Shown here: positions 1 through 14,070 of the stretch, piece after piece
How positions within the stretch are numbered: position 1 is the stretch's first letter
Layout: each line of letters starts with the position of its first letter
Position numbers and translations under genes: made by a program
The notes under the pieces: model-generated
What the model saw: the letters and a program-made list of their open reading frames with translations, nothing else
The model's database searches: none
What the model was told of the DNA's origin: nothing
Assembly (NCBI RefSeq): GCF_051014685.1
Contig: NC_135055.1
Span: forward strand, 9,846,001 to 9,910,000
Direction of reading: 5' to 3'
DNA from: Ptiloglossa arizonensis
Taxonomy: Eukaryota; Arthropoda; Insecta; Hymenoptera; Colletidae
DNA: 64,000 nucleotides

Positions 1-2843
1 TGTCCAATGGTGAGTAAGCCGTGTGATGTAACAAATTACATAATACTTCACCAATTCGAAGCTATAAAATAAAACAAAGACCGATTACTTCAAAATTACT
101 CATGAATATCTCGTAAAGAAAATTAATTCATCTCATTACACCATCTGCAACCGAGAGATTACAATTAACCACTTATAATATTATACGAGTGCAGAGTTCG
201 AACAGCAAAAACCGAAGTATGATGTACATCTGGACACGACCCATCGTAGAAATACTTAAAAGAAACCTTAAACTACCTAAAAGACACAAATATTTACAAC
301 AATACCTAACTGTAATAATGTAAAAAAAGAGTAGTCCGAATCTCTGGCGAAAAAGATATACTTGGTACATTAGGGTTTCAAGAATAATATTAACATTTCC
401 AAACAATGATTTTCATCTCAAAGAACGTCTGGTGAATCGGTTTGCGTAGTACATAAAATTTTCGAGGCTAAGCCAATGCAATTTTACCTGTTATTGTCTA
501 CAGCGCCGAAGGATTATAATTCAATTGACGCACCAGTGGGTGCAATGTATTCATACGTGGTGCGCAAACTTTGAGTGAAAAGGAGACTGAAAATAAAGAA
601 ACCAGCGGGGCGGAAGGCTTTTAGAAAGAATCAGAATAAGTAGGTCCGACAGAATGATATAGGCACGCGTGGAATCTAGGGCTACGTGCTCCATTTCAGT
701 CTGAATTGAAGCTTCATCTTTGATACCTCGTACTTTTGGCAAATATAGAATCGAAGTTCGATGCGCTCCACCAGAGATGATTTTGTTTGCATTTTATTTT
801 CCCGGTTGTGCAGCTTCGATCATTTTCGAGGAAATGGAGGCGCGTCGCTTTTAATCAAAATCAACTGTAGGTACATTGCAATTCTCACCATTTGCGAACC
901 GAATGTAAGGTAATCTCATTAAATGTCATAGTTTTTACAATACACTCACTTTCGTGCGAATATACGTTTAATTCTTCAATTTTTCTATACTCGATTCTAA
1001 TGTTTAACAAATTTTAAAAATTAGCTTCTCTTTAAAAATAATGTTTCGAATAGATTCTCGGCCTGGAGAATGGCAAGCATAAAGTTTGAAAATAAGTCCA
1101 AATAATCCAAAGGATTCGTTCATTACTACAAAGATCGATTAAGAGTGGGTGTAGATAAAGTAATTATCAGACACGGAAAAAAAAAACTCCTAGAAAAGTG
1201 CAACAGGATGTCTAAAGTACAAGGCGTGAAAAAAAAAAAAAATACACTCTTGACGTTAACGATAATTACCTCTTCGTTATTTTCAATTTAGCCATCTTGC
1301 ACGTCCCGTCTGTGTTAGTTTAGTTTACTTGTTTCTAGCCAGGATAGATTACGAATAAAGCTTGGAAGAATTCTGTTTCAAGTTCAATTCTGTTTTCTTG
1401 AACAATCCTCATTAACGTTCTCTTCCATCCACAGATTTTCAAGATCGTGCTGGAGGGGAAAATTGAAAGTTGCGTGTAGCACGTTCCTCTGGAAGGAACG
1501 AAGGGGTTACACATCACAAAATCACAGACGAACGGGGGCACCGTTTTTTATTTTTTTTTTATTTAAGAAGCACAGCTGAACTTTCAGTGGATGTTCGTGA
1601 AACTGGGTTGATTTAGATTGGATTCGAAGCGTTCTCTTCCCGTTGCACCCTCGATAGTCTCTCGCACGTCTCCGATCATGTTTACGTGAACACATCGACG
1701 AAAGTGGTGTACGTGTCACATACTATCGAATGCGTGCTTGCATTCTCTTGTTTCCGTTCGTTGTACTGTGGAGAAATTCAGTAGAGTCACCTTTCAAAAG
1801 CACTTTAATCAAATCATCCTCGAATCCCGTTGCTGGAACCAGTTTTTCTGGATAAATTTACATCTTCCTTCGTTTGCATATCTGCTTATGCTAAACCATT
1901 GAATCGACAGTGGCATAGAAATCGCAAGAATTAACGCGAGACACATTATCATATCCTGTTGTACGATAACCAGCAGAAGGTACCCTACTGTTATTTCTGT
2001 GATTAATTCGAAAAATTCTGCAGCCGTTCGGTAATTATTTTTCGCTATATTCAAGTATACACAAAACCTGAACCCAATAAATTATCGAATTTCTTTCGGT
2101 TTTGAGTATTTTAATCTTATTCTTGGAGGATTTTAAACGTATGCCATAACATTCCGATAATTATTGGATAAGTTACAAATTTATTTAGAATATGTATTTA
2201 CATTATTTTTTGAACATTGTTCCCGTAATTTGTATCTTTATATTTAATTGTAAATAAAAGTTTACGTATATATAAGGCAAAACCGGTATATGTATACGTA
2301 CGATGTACGAACTACTCGTTATTTTAAGAAACAAAAAGAATACATACAGTCTGAATTTAAAATAACAAATAACAGCTAAGAGATAAAAATTAGTGGAAGG
2401 AAAGTCAAACCAGATGAACATGGAGAAAATAACAACGAAATATTGTACAGTGTACGATATTAGTTACCCTGTAAGGTAAAATTCAGAAAAAGAATTTCGT
2501 TTTATCGTTAAATTGACTAGTAATCCTTTCCCTAGGTGTTTCGGTGTTAAATTAACCGTAGAATATATTTGATAAAAATGACATTGTTTACCAGTCGGCC
2601 TAATATGTGCCTTATCGGTAGCCCAATATTGTAAATATAACTCTGATTACAAGAAATTCGACAGACTTATTACTCAGCTTAATACACGAAAAGCCGATCC
2701 ACGACTTCCTACGAGCCTAGAGTACGAATCAGCTCGTGTTCTGCTTTGTTCTCGAGCAGGATTCCGGGATGAGCGAGGAGTTATGTGGTGTTCCGAGAGT
2801 TTGTGCGCGCTGACTCTGGCTACCAGTTTAGAAGGGAGGGTGA

Positions 2844-2865
2844 TGTATGTTCGCAAGTTGAATGA
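2844..2865 (+). repeat. 22-base direct repeat, copy 1
   Basis: The sequence TGTATGTTCGCAAGTTGAAT plus GA occurs here and again at 3,894-3,915 with a single C/T difference. The flanks do not align convincingly, so this is either the core of an old duplicated segment or a chance match. No function is assigned. Confidence 0.4.
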
Positions 2866-3893
2866 AGATAGCTGATCGGTGGCCGAGGTTTCGGTCGGTT
2901 CCGATAGGATAACTCGCTGAATGTTATCCCTCCGGGATTCCGAAAGGTTTTCATCGGAAACCCGGCCAAGTTGGGTGAAAAATTTTGAATGGGTCACGGT
3001 GAAGCTGATTTGGAGGTATTAGACTGGCGATTGAAGAGGCTCCCACTGGATTCCTGCTGGAAAATAAGATTGAAGGAACGTCTTTGTGGCTGTTTCTTCA
3101 ATGAGGATGCACAGGTAGAGCCTTGTACGATGACTCCATGCTTTCTCGCATTACTCCTCGGTTCAGAACTTTTCCACTCGTCTGATATTTTCGTTTACCG
3201 CGTGATGGAACTAATTTCGAAAATGAACGAAAGGGAATTGGAAAAGTGAGGAGAAATAGCGTTACAGTGTATGTATTTGGAAAAGATTTCGAGCATGTAG
3301 GGTTGCAGGGAAAACCATGTCTTTGGAGTGATTTCTTTATTCAAATTCCTCGTGGCGAAGTACTTGCAGCGTATAATAACGTTCAAAAGTATTTCGTTAA
3401 ATTCATATGAAAATTAAGTAAAAAGCTTTTATCGAAGAAAATTTACATTTTGAAGATAATTTATGTTTGTAAAAATCTGTCGATTGTAGAATATGAATTA
3501 AATTTAAGTAAAGAACTCATGTGTTTCGAAAACAGTGGAACACTTGTCGATCCCTTCAGAGTGAAAGTTATGAAAATAAAATGTGCAAAACTAGATTCAG
3601 TAGCTATCTTTCCTATCGATCAAATTTGAATTACAAACAAAACGTGGTCACTTGTTCTAACTTCTTGTTACGAGTATTTGCAATCAATTTCAATTTTAAA
3701 GTAGAACCGAAGGTATTAAACCTGATCTAAAGAAATCACAAGAACGAAATTCCGTGTCTCGATATTACACGCGCATATCGCTATTCTACAACAATGAAGG
3801 TTTTCGGAACGCTGAGCCGAAGAAATTTCACGAATGTTCAAACTACGAGGAAGTTTTGAAATCGATCCACGGCAAGCATGAAAGTACAACGTA

Positions 3894-3915
3894 TGTATGT
3901 TCGTAAGTTGAATGA
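3894..3915 (+). repeat. 22-base direct repeat, copy 2
   Basis: Second copy of the short direct repeat found at 2,844-2,865, about 1,050 bases downstream and in the same orientation, with one mismatch in 22 bases. Confidence 0.4.
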
Positions 3916-5825
3916 GAATTTGTAGTCTGCGTTAGAAGTTGAATCAAGCAGAAATAGGTAGTAAATATTTTTCCAAGAAAAAAATCCTACCTTAAATTTT
4001 ATCAATAGATAATACGAGGAACCCAGGTAGATAACAAGGGAATTGCAATCAAAATTGATAGTTGAACGTTGAATTCCTTTAAGTGACGTTAACAATCAAA
4101 AGTTACATTTATTTTTAATCTACAGATACGATTAAATTTAAAAACATATTTGCAAATATGTGATAAACCGTTACCACTTAATAGCAAAAAGTTCAGAGTC
4201 GTTCTTGCAATGTGTCGAGATACAACTCTAAATTGTTTGAAATTGAAAAACTCAATGTTTAAGTTTGAAAGAATATAAATTACTGTCGGTATTTTACAAA
4301 CGAGTTCAGAATGAAAAAGTATTAATTCTGTTCTTGGCACCGAAAAGTACTACTTCCCGGAACATATTTTACATTTCCAAAGCATGTTCACGAAGCAACC
4401 CGATTTTGTATTAAATTGTACACTTTAACGCGTTTAGTACTTAGTTACAGAAAAGTCAATTTTTCAAAACGAGGTTACATTGATTTATAATATTCTCCTC
4501 GGCGGTTTGTGTGCCCAATTTTAACACAATTATTAAATAATAGGGTTTCTTACGGTCCAAGGTGTATTCGAATTGTGATTTACGCTAATTACAAGCGATC
4601 TTTTGCTACAAGCCGTTAAAACATTTCTGTCTCTTTCGGTATCTTTGTTTCTCTCGAAGCGAGTTTCCACATTCTCGCAATTCACCGAAATGGAGGGATT
4701 ACTTATCTTTGCAGGAAGATTTCTTTTACACGACACGCTTACAATGTTTCCAGTGTCGTTCCTTTAAAGAATATTCGTGAAAATAACAACAGAGGGAAAC
4801 GGGAATTCGAAGGTCCGAGGTCACGTTGATTTGGGTGGCGAGATCGATGCAATAAAAAAAAAAAAAAAAGGGCAAGATAGGTGATACGAGTACTATTTTT
4901 TACGTCGCACAGAGGGGTCTATTTTTAAAAAAATAACGAAATTTGGAATTCGCGCGGTGCGTTTGACGATCGATTGAACGTGATTCGCGTATCGAAGGTG
5001 TAAAAACTAAAGGGATACATGTTTCACTTTAACCCCGTGAATTTAACGCCAGTGAAACTGTGCTTCGCGGCTCTCTCGAGCGTCGTTGAAAAGAATGACA
5101 GAATGGAGAGGAGAAAATGTTAAGCTCGAACGACGAATAACAAGCGTACACAATACGAGGCTGAAAGAAAATTTGCATCCGTCTTTGTTATGGCATGGAT
5201 GTGCGTTAAAGAATGCTCGTTCAAGCCGTCTTTATGCTTTGGAATTTTTGTTGCATCCGAACGGAAATTTTCTTTGCTAGCGGCACGAACTGAAGAATTC
5301 AGAAGAATTTTCGGTGGAAGGTAACTAGGTAAGAGAATTCAATCCCTTTCGACTACAATTGGAGTTTTTAATGTAGTTGATTCGAATCAGTAGTGAAACG
5401 AGTCACGACTCATTGTTACCATATTTTGTATATAGCGTTCAATAATTTACACGAAATTAATACTTTGAAATTCTAAATCTCTAATTATTCGATTCGAGTA
5501 GCGCTTAAGTAGCTATGCATACAAACATTGTGTAATTACAATTGGTACAGATAAGTATGTATTTATCTCGATATACATTTTAAAGTAATAAAATTTCCGT
5601 AAAAAAAGACAATTCGAATAAGAAAGATTTGAATATTTTCAAACGTATATTATTTAATTTGATTCGACAAATTGAATCGGAACATATAATAGTATAAAAT
5701 TTACGCTTTTAACCGTGCATGTGATAGAATTCTCCATTGGCTAATGTCAATCGAAGAGTAATTCATAATTTGTCCAAGATGTTTGAAATGTTCATTCGTT
5801 TAGAAGAGAAATAATGGTCTCGGTT

Positions 5826-5887
5826 CTGTAGCTGACGTCGAGTAGCCAATTTACCGAGATAACTTTAATGGAATCTTATGTCTTTTG
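5826..5887 (+). repeat. Duplicated 62-bp element, copy 1
   Basis: This stretch aligns without gaps to 8,761-8,822, with 45 of 62 bases identical by hand count. Two blocks are best kept: CTGACGTC (8 bases, containing a cAMP-response-like TGACGTC core) and TTAATGGAAT (10 bases), with GATAAC just before the second. The flanks align poorly. It may be a duplicated conserved noncoding element or a fragment of an old dispersed repeat. On the minus strand one frame also gives weakly similar peptides in the two copies, interrupted by a stop in this copy. Confidence 0.55.
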
Positions 5888-5889
5888 TG

Positions 5890-8755
5890 TGCCGGTGGGA
5901 TATTTAGGGCCGAGTACCTGCCAACAGACTATTCAACTAAATAAAAGTGTCATTCACAGAAACAGTAAACGTTTCTGGTATCCGACGCCTTAAGAAAAAC
6001 CAAACGGTGAACACTTAAATCATGTTGATTCAATTTGTATTCAGCAAAAGAGTACTCTGTCCTTTGAAAAAGATTTTATTCACGAATTTCAAATAAAATC
6101 TTGCGTCTCGATTATTATTGTATCTTATCTTTTGATCTCATTGATAAGAAAATGATAAATATTAATACGCCTGCTTTCATTTTTGATCTCACAACCATTA
6201 TTCCAGGACTATACCAAAACGTGAGCTATATGTATGTATTTTAAATCGAAGTGAGAATTCTATTACTAAGGTGTAATACATAAATTTATAAGTTTTTCTC
6301 TTAAATTATAAGCAGACAGTGTCTAATGAGTCATTCGAATTATATTTGGAATGTTTGTCTCTTTTGGCGAAAATAGACCGTATATGTAAATGAGTTTGTC
6401 GTTCTTTGTTTTCATTAAGAGAGATTGATCTCTCACGAGAAATTTCCTTTGAAGCTGAAGAACAGTTTTTTCGATACAAAATTGGAAACAAATTCTTGTT
6501 TCGAAAATTTCGAATCAGGAGCTTACTTACTTTTAAAAGTCCAGAAAAATACAACAATTTTACAACAATTATCTTATACTTACTACAACTACATCGAGCT
6601 GCACGTGAACATATACCGTATTACATAAATTCTCAAAAACGAATCAATATTTGTTTAAAATACAAATGGTTGAAAAAATCAAAATCAAACTTTTGTTTGT
6701 TCTTTTTCTTGTATTTTTGGAATTGTTTTCCGTCGGATAAACACAATATTCAACCAACGCAGATGGCTGCTACGGTCAGTTGACTGTATCGCTCGCATCC
6801 AATACGGGATGACCAATTTAAATTAATTCGCGCGAATGTCTTCGAAACTATCGGTAATATCGAAAACTGTTTCAAACAAAAATAGAATGGTTTTGAAAGG
6901 AATACAATTTATGCAAACTCTGTTTTTGAAGGTGGAAGTGTAGAGGAAATGTAAATTAAGATAATTATGTCAAACAGTCGTTAGCTTAGGAAATATTTTT
7001 ATTTCAATGATAAGAAATTTGTACGAAGTAAGAAAAAAGTATTGTAGGAAGAAAGAAAAATTGGAATAGATGTTTTAGTCAGCGTTTTTGAGACCTGCGA
7101 CTAAGAAGCAAAAATTATTGGATCCTGTTCTCATTCCTCTTGCTCGTAATATCACATATTCTCTTTAACAGTTAGAAGCAATAGAAACGTCCTTCTCGCT
7201 TTTATTGTTTAACTACTCGAACCCATACCTTCGCGTAAAACCCATCTTTATAGCACGCTATATGAAATTTTAATTTCCAATGAAAATTTTTATAGTCATC
7301 GTTATATTTTCATGAGGGTACTACGATTGAGGATTACCGAAGTTCACTCAATGAAAATATCAAGCACAATTTCATCACGCCATATTCTTAATTATATATA
7401 CATATGTTACTCGAATCATCTTTGAAAATTTTCCAGTTACGAATAATTAAGAATAATCGAACTGAGATTATATTATACAATATTCTTGTAGAGATACAGT
7501 GGAAAATAAGAAATTGTTTATTTTGCATCAATGTCCGGTATCGCTTCGAATTTTTGACCTCTGAGTGCACATAATGCGACATTTGCTCGCGGTTGCTTTA
7601 TCTCACTCACTCTGAGTGTATCTCATTTGTGGACGATACACGCAAGGCGAGGCGAGACCTCGGTTCGAGGTAAAACTCGCTACCTACCTCGGCTTCAAGT
7701 GAATTAGCAATTCCAATTTTCTCTGATAAAAACGGACATTACTATATCTTTGTCGAATGTATACCAACGAGCGTATTTGCTTGGTGACATACAAGTGGAG
7801 ATAGCTGTAGAATTTAATCGAAACGTATAGGGAGCAAGGTAGGGTAATTTTGTCGATAGAATATTTACGACCAACTCCCTTTACCTGTCGCAGATATTGT
7901 AAATACCATAACAAAACGTATTATTCGATAGCGTAAAACTTCAGTTTTCGAAATTTACATTTCTGATTACAAATACCAATCAGTGGTATTCATAGAAATA
8001 ATGCAACGTGATAAGACTGAATTTATTTTCAAATATTTTCAAATGTCTGTTTAAAATGTTTATCGAAGTTCAATTTTAGAAAAGTCAATTATCAGAGTAT
8101 TTACTTCGTGTTCGTAATTATTTTTAAAATAAAACTATTCTGGGACAATTGCAATCATGATATAAAAACTATATTATTGATTCCAAAAATGTTCCAACTC
8201 TAGTACACTTCTCAAATAAATAGTTGAGATTATATTGAAATAATCTTGGACTTACTTGTCCTGTGGTAAAATTTTCTACGTGTTCCCTGAATAAGCACTT
8301 ATCTGCTTTTGAACAGGCTTAACAGAATATTAAATGTACCGGTCCTATATCTGTCTGTAGCTTGATTTTTTAATACAAATTATAATCTTTCGTAAGATTG
8401 ATAATAAAAGAATTTTTCCTAAACAGTAATCGTCTTTCTTTTCATACGATAATAGACATACCGCTATTGTAACACGGGATGTCTAGTGAATTTACCACTC
8501 GTCGCCTAACGATACGCGACAATATTTTTTATACTTATTTGTTTGTATTTCACTGCATTATAAAAATATAGTTTCCAAACGAGACAGCTCTTGGGTAATC
8601 TCTGTATTCTAGGGATCGTCTGCTATCGAGCTCTCAATAATAAGATAGATAGAATCAGGAAAAATGAAACAAGTTCGCGTAGGAATCCGAGTCAATTCGA
8701 TGCAACGTTGAAAAGTTTGCGCGATTCGGCTTTTCTCCTAAGAAAATATTATTTG
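5890..8755. other. AT-rich noncoding stretch between the duplicated elements
   Basis: No gene or RNA could be supported. A 125-codon plus-strand frame at 6,406-6,783 is lysine-, phenylalanine- and asparagine-rich, as expected from translating AT-rich noncoding DNA, and is overlapped by other open frames. Confidence 0.55.
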
Positions 8756-8760
8756 GGCTG

Positions 8761-8822
8761 CTGTAACTGACGTCTTGCTGCCGATTTCAGGGGATAACGT
8801 TAATGGAATTCCATTCCTTTCG
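8761..8822 (+). repeat. Duplicated 62-bp element, copy 2
   Basis: Partner of the element at 5,826-5,887, in the same orientation and about 2.9 kb downstream, aligned without gaps at 45 of 62 bases. The CTGACGTC and TTAATGGAAT blocks are conserved. The following 100 bases are GC-richer than the surroundings, but no exon structure could be supported. Confidence 0.55.
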
Positions 8823-8829
8823 CCGAGGG

Positions 8830-11800
8830 GTGGCAAGTCCTCGGGGCTCTTGGTCGAAGCGAAACTTTGAGAAGTGTGTAAGCGTTTATCGATCATCCGT
8901 TACGCCTTCGAGAAGTAATTTTTCTCCGGCGGAAAAATTGAACCAGTTGCCCCTCAGTTGGGATATTTTCTTCAACTTCCACTTTATTTTCTGGATGTTC
9001 GTTCTTGATCATCCGACTCGGTGACTTTTAATAATCGAAGCTACGCTGAATGATAAGGGGAATTAATTAAATCGAACCGGAACATAAAAGCTTCTTTTCA
9101 GATCTTACGTCAATTAGTCCCGCAGCATTTTATTCCGAGTGCCTTTGTCAAGACTTGTCAAATTTCTTGAAAAACGCGGCAACGTAATTACGTAAAGTTC
9201 GTCAATATTCTTTTCAACGCGTTAATATAATTGGAAAAAGCATCTTAAATAATGGCATTACGCAAATTATGCCATATTCGATATAATACCTGAATTTTTC
9301 CAAGAATTATCGTAGAACTGTACGATTCACTACAATGGCATTACTTGTGACTTTGCGAAACTTTTGTACCAAAACATTTTCCATGCTCGACATTTTTTTT
9401 TATCTCCATTAGTTTTTCAATTCCTTAGATAAATTGTCGATTTCATTCACGATGTCGGTGATAGTTTTAATTCCTTTGGCATGAATATCAACTGATGAAA
9501 AAAAAATACAGGTCTGGTATTTTTCAATGTTTTATCCGTACGTCGAACTCAAAATCGTAGACTGTCTAGTAGGTGATATTTCTCGCGAGTCTTGTATTAA
9601 TTAAAATTCTAGTTGAGCCGTTACTTTAATTCGGTTTATGTTTTAAAATACACGGTGACCGACCAAATTACTTGGACAAAATTATTTACCCGTTAAGACT
9701 TTTGATACAATGTTTTCTCCAGATTACGTAGAGCATTAAAAATATTTTACTTTATTTCCATGCTCGTTTCCGAACAATACAATAATTTACACAAAATGTT
9801 TCGCAATTAACGTCGCGAAGCATGGAACACGTATGCAAACAGCGAACTACCTGTTGATTTAACAAAATGAATTTCGTGCATAGAATTCTGCCGCATTCCA
9901 CTTCCTTCGCAGCATCTTCGGTCACACCTGTGCGTGGCTGTCTGCTTGTTAACTTTGGCGGGAATATAGCAGCTTCGCTAATTTGCGGAGCTGCCTGTGA
10001 ATCGCGCTGGGAAACGTTTTGTTTCATTTTGCTTGGCAACCAAAACGTGTACACACGCGTGCTTGCAAATTGATGATAATACAATTGATACGATGCCAAG
10101 TATTAAGTTAATTGTTTCGCGGAATTTTCGTTCACCAATACGTTTCCTATGATTTTTCGAATAGTAGGAACTGATGAAAATGTTTTTAGAACGATACAGC
10201 GTATGCTTGATAAAAAAGAATAGGTGAGATATACAAACATCGGTTTCAAATTCGGTTCGTTGCAAAATCAGTAAGAATTATCATTTTGGACTAAGAAGGG
10301 ACCGAGAGAAACATTTATCGAACAAAAATTGGACAGTAAAAAGAAGATCTTGAAGTCAGTTTTAATTTTCGACTTTTAATGCAAATCGTAATACAATTCG
10401 TGTCATTGATTCACATATACAGATTAAGCGTTTTGTGAATGTGCGATTCGATTTGTACGTTTCACAAAAAGCATACGCGCTTCTTCGTATATCCACTTCG
10501 ATAATGACACCAGCAATGGGGCGATGATGCCAACTTATTCGCATTCCCAGCTCATCAGTTCGTTTTATGTAACGGACAAAGTTGCCGGAAGCATACCATA
10601 ACATATCGTGGCCCTTCACCCGAGAAGTAAACGCTGTCTTATAAAGTGGAGTGGGATACACATAAATATACTGTCTGACGGTGCTCGACAATATAGAATG
10701 AGTTTGCGCGATGAAGTTTAAAAATACGGAGTCGATGTAACCGCGAGATATAAAAAGAAGACGTAAAAAGAATATTGCGTCGCCGCATTTGATATCCAGG
10801 TTATAACAGCTCGAAGTTTCAACTGGCATATCAAAGCGGTGGAAGCCTCATTGGCAGACAAGCGAGAAGTGCGTAAATATCTACGTACACCAGCGTAACC
10901 TGTATCTGTCCGCATGCTTACGTGCAGAACATGTTTTTAACACAGATTGATGAAATTTTATGCGGAATAACGTGTTATAAAATCAGCTAGAGGCGTGAAT
11001 TAACACGCATTGGATAGCAATAACGTTTATTTTTACCAATTCTATGATCAAATAAGTTACACCTCTTGCGCGGATATCTCGAAGATTTATGGAATAAACG
11101 AATTCAAAATTTTCCTTACATTCCTATTTGAATAACTCCGTTTACAGTTAAATTTGGGATTTGTAAGTGGAGTAGTAACAAGGAATAACGAAAGAGTACA
11201 GATCGTTACTTTGATATATTTTTTACGAAGTTACCAGAACTTTAATTCGACGTGATTCCCAAATTACTTTCTTTCCTTGATTGAATTTCATAACGACAAT
11301 AATTATATAGCAATTCAAATACAATTGTTAACTAGTCCGTGTTAAATGTATATTTTAAAGTCTAAATAGTTGAAACATTCGTAAACTCGAGTACAGATAT
11401 TTTAAAGGAAAGATTGCAAAAATTCAGATTCGAGAGTTCAATTAGTTGAGGTGCTTCGGATCGGAAGTTTAAGTACTTGTAAACTTTGAAAGACCTGTAC
11501 GAGCATTCGAGTAATTTTGACTCTGAAAATTAATGTTATACGCTGAACATGAATTTCTAACTTCTCTTCAGGGTGATCTCGAAGGACTATGAATATATAA
11601 TAGATGACGATATTAGAACGACAGTGAGGGATTTTAGGTACACTCCTAATTTTGCATTCACCCCGTACCAAGCTGCTGTATAGGAGCATGCAGATATGCA
11701 ATGAAGAGACCTTGCACATGTCCTTAATTATGGAGAGTCGGTCCACAATTCCGAGTCCAAATCTGTCTTGTGTGTATTTATGATACGTATACACATGAAT

Positions 11801-12240
11801 GGTGAATATGGACGACAACCTAATGAGTTTAAGCCCACTCGCGCAGGCTTTGTGATACTACATCGAGCACTGTTGACACAAAGGAAGAAGCTCCAAGTTT
11901 ACAAGTATTAACTACAGTTTGAGCGTATAAAATATTAATTTTCGAATACGTCGCTCGGTTCTCGTTCAAAAATTGCGCCATTGCTCGACAGAGGTGATTG
12001 TCGGGGCAAGGTCGATAATATACGAGTATATTATAGTATTTCAAATGTTTAGTTTATCGCAAAGAATAATTTCAAACAACAGAATATATTCCACTATGAT
12101 TTATGGTTTTCCGCCATCGAGAATTCCATAGCTTGTTTTAAAAATAAACGAAACGAAGAATGAAAAAAAAATTAACGGAAACAATAGAGCTTTGCAACAA
12201 TATATTGATACATCTGCTTCGATTCCATAAGCAGTTTCAA
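8830..12240. other. Noncoding stretch, nothing recognised
   Basis: AT-rich sequence with moderate GC patches near 9,870-10,060 and 10,480-10,870. The 155-codon minus-strand frame at 10,362-10,829 and the 126-codon frame at 11,438-11,818 show no domain, signal peptide or familiar motif. They are not called as genes. Confidence 0.5.
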
Positions 12241-12245
12241 AATAA

Positions 12246-12285
12246 CGGATAAAATTCTCTGTTTGCGGATAAAATTCTCCGCATA
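12246..12285 (+). repeat. Two-copy 20-bp tandem repeat
   Basis: CGGATAAAATTCTC occurs at 12,246-12,259 and again at 12,266-12,279, giving two adjacent 20-base units that diverge in their last six bases. It looks like a simple replication-slippage duplication. Confidence 0.6.
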
Positions 12286-13648
12286 TACGATTTGCTATTA
12301 ACAAAGCTCCATGATTTTCATATTACCAAGAATATTAGATTCGATACGTTCGTAATACCGTATGTGTGATAGAATTTTCTAAATAAATGCTCGAGCGACG
12401 ATTTAAGGTTACATAATGTTGCGCAGTCACTTAGATTCTCGAACTGCTTGTATTTGGGACGCGTTAACTTTTTCATGGTTATCGGGTTTCTCAGCTCAGT
12501 GAGTATATTTTACTCACACAGCTTGTAGTTATTTCTCATTAAAGATTTAAATGAATCTCGAAGATTAAATATTGAGAAACTATATGACTACATCTGTAGG
12601 ATTTCACTCGAGTCGAATGTGGCTATTTCGAATGCTTCGTATGCAGTTAAGCAACTGCGTATTATTGGAGTAAAAAAATGGCTATAATCCGAGAACACGA
12701 ATTACAGATAAGACGTACATTCGTACGAACTTCTCTCATTGTTTTTGTGTCACCGATCAACTGCGGAAGTGGCTCCCATGCGTTACGATACATCCCTTAT
12801 AACAAATATTACGTAGCCAGATTTGGGTACATTTCCAACACTATTTCGAATACCGTGATTTCTTATTTCACGGTTGTTTCTACATTTTAAATACACGTAG
12901 GTTATATCTCGTTTCGCGACGTAGATTCGAAAATAATTATTTTGTATTTGAAGCAACAAAACAATGAAATACTCGCGAAATCGATCGTCCAGTTTCAAAA
13001 ATACATCGTTGTGAAATCTTTCGATACATGATACTAAAAATCTCTTTGCCTCGTTGAAATCACGAAACAACGATTGCAGAGAAAAAGAAACGACTGCAAC
13101 GAATGCACATTATATTTCAACGAATTGCACATTTTCTACGTCTATTATGTATATTTCTAATTTCGGTCAGTTTAAACAACGCCGTGAGAAACGAAAGATC
13201 GGAACGTCGCGTAAAATGTTTACTTCCTTTATTTCCATTTGGAATAAAATTTTCACCGGTCCGATGACATCTTGGAAAACGCCGGACAAGTTGAGTGAAC
13301 GAAGCCGTCAAAGCGTAACACATTTACTTTAACTGGAAGCTTTAGAATTCAACTAAGCGCGGTCGGAGCATTGGCGGTGTTTCGCTTTTAATTCAGGAAT
13401 CTCATTCGCGTGCAGCAAACCGTACGGAACGTTCACGGGCGTGCACGCCGCGTTAAGATAATCGAAAATAGCGCATACCTATATAGATTACACGTGCGCG
13501 GAATTTCTTCTTGGTCGAGTTTTCCCTTGACACGAAAAATAAGCGACCCGAAAGTGGCCGCGGCGTGCCGGTTTGATCTAGTCCTTAGATATATTCATAA
13601 AGGACACAAAGGCGGAAATACATTTATTCATAAAGGTGGAAGGATGCA

Positions 13649-13678
13649 GGGGTGCATTCCGTGGGTAGGGGTAGGGGG
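13649..13678 (+). other. Potential G-quadruplex motif
   Basis: Four runs of three or more G lie within 30 bases: GGGG at 13,649-13,652, GGG at 13,663-13,665, GGGG at 13,668-13,671 and GGGGG at 13,674-13,678. The loops are 10, 2 and 2 bases. Such a pattern can fold into a four-stranded structure in single-stranded DNA or in plus-strand RNA. It lies inside the GC-rich island, and a further run of five G follows at 13,701-13,705. Confidence 0.5.
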
Positions 13679-14032
13679 TTTTCCCCGGAATCCCGATGCA
13701 GGGGGTGGTGGCTGCGGCAGCCGTAAATTTAAGGAGCACGGTCGAAAGGGAAAAGAAGCGAGTTCGAAGTTTATAGGCCGCCGCGTTGCCGGGAATAAAA
13801 AGTTGATCAACGCGCACGCTCGTTTCAGCGTGCAAACAATGATACCCGGCCGAGGTTTTTTGCGTGCCGTGTGTTTTTCACCGGACGACGATTTAGTGGA
13901 AAAACAACGGGCCTCTCGTCCGACGATGTAATTATATTTTCAAGCGTTCGTCCACCCGGATCCCACAGTTTTCGGCGTTCGAGCGAGCCGCGCTCGTCGT
14001 TGTCAGGCAAAAATAAATGTAATTAGAGAGCT

Positions 14033-14070
14033 GCGAATTTTGCGAATTTCGCGAATTTCGCGAATTTCGA
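14033..14070 (+). repeat. Short tandem repeat, 9-bp unit, about four copies
   Basis: The unit GCGAATTTC is repeated about four times, the first copy with one base change. The unit is nearly self-complementary (GCGAATTTCGC), so the array could form hairpins. It lies in the GC-rich island. Confidence 0.8.

Larger units (their letters stand above)
1..5820. other. AT-rich noncoding stretch
   Basis: No gene could be supported here. The stretch is AT-rich with homopolymer A runs near 1,229-1,242 and 4,853-4,869. A somewhat GC-richer patch at about 2,680-3,120 carries opposed open frames of 86 and 107 codons, neither with recognisable domains. A 22-base near-repeat at 2,844-2,865 and 3,894-3,915 is the only internal repetition noticed. 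It is probably intronic or intergenic DNA. Confidence 0.6.

Noticed and set aside
7620..7690. tRNA-like B-box candidate (GGTTCGAGG)
   Set aside because: The match to GGTTCGANNCC is incomplete, and no A box or cloverleaf stems flank it.
10362..10829. 155-codon minus-strand open frame
   Set aside because: Composition and motifs are unremarkable, with no signal peptide, domain or splice context; length alone is not convincing in a 64-kb window read in six frames.
13410..13931. 173-codon plus-strand open frame, the longest in the window
   Set aside because: It lies in a GC-rich, stop-poor island with opposing frames open on the minus strand, has no recognisable domain, and translates G runs and a short repeated stretch into low-complexity glycine-rich sequence.
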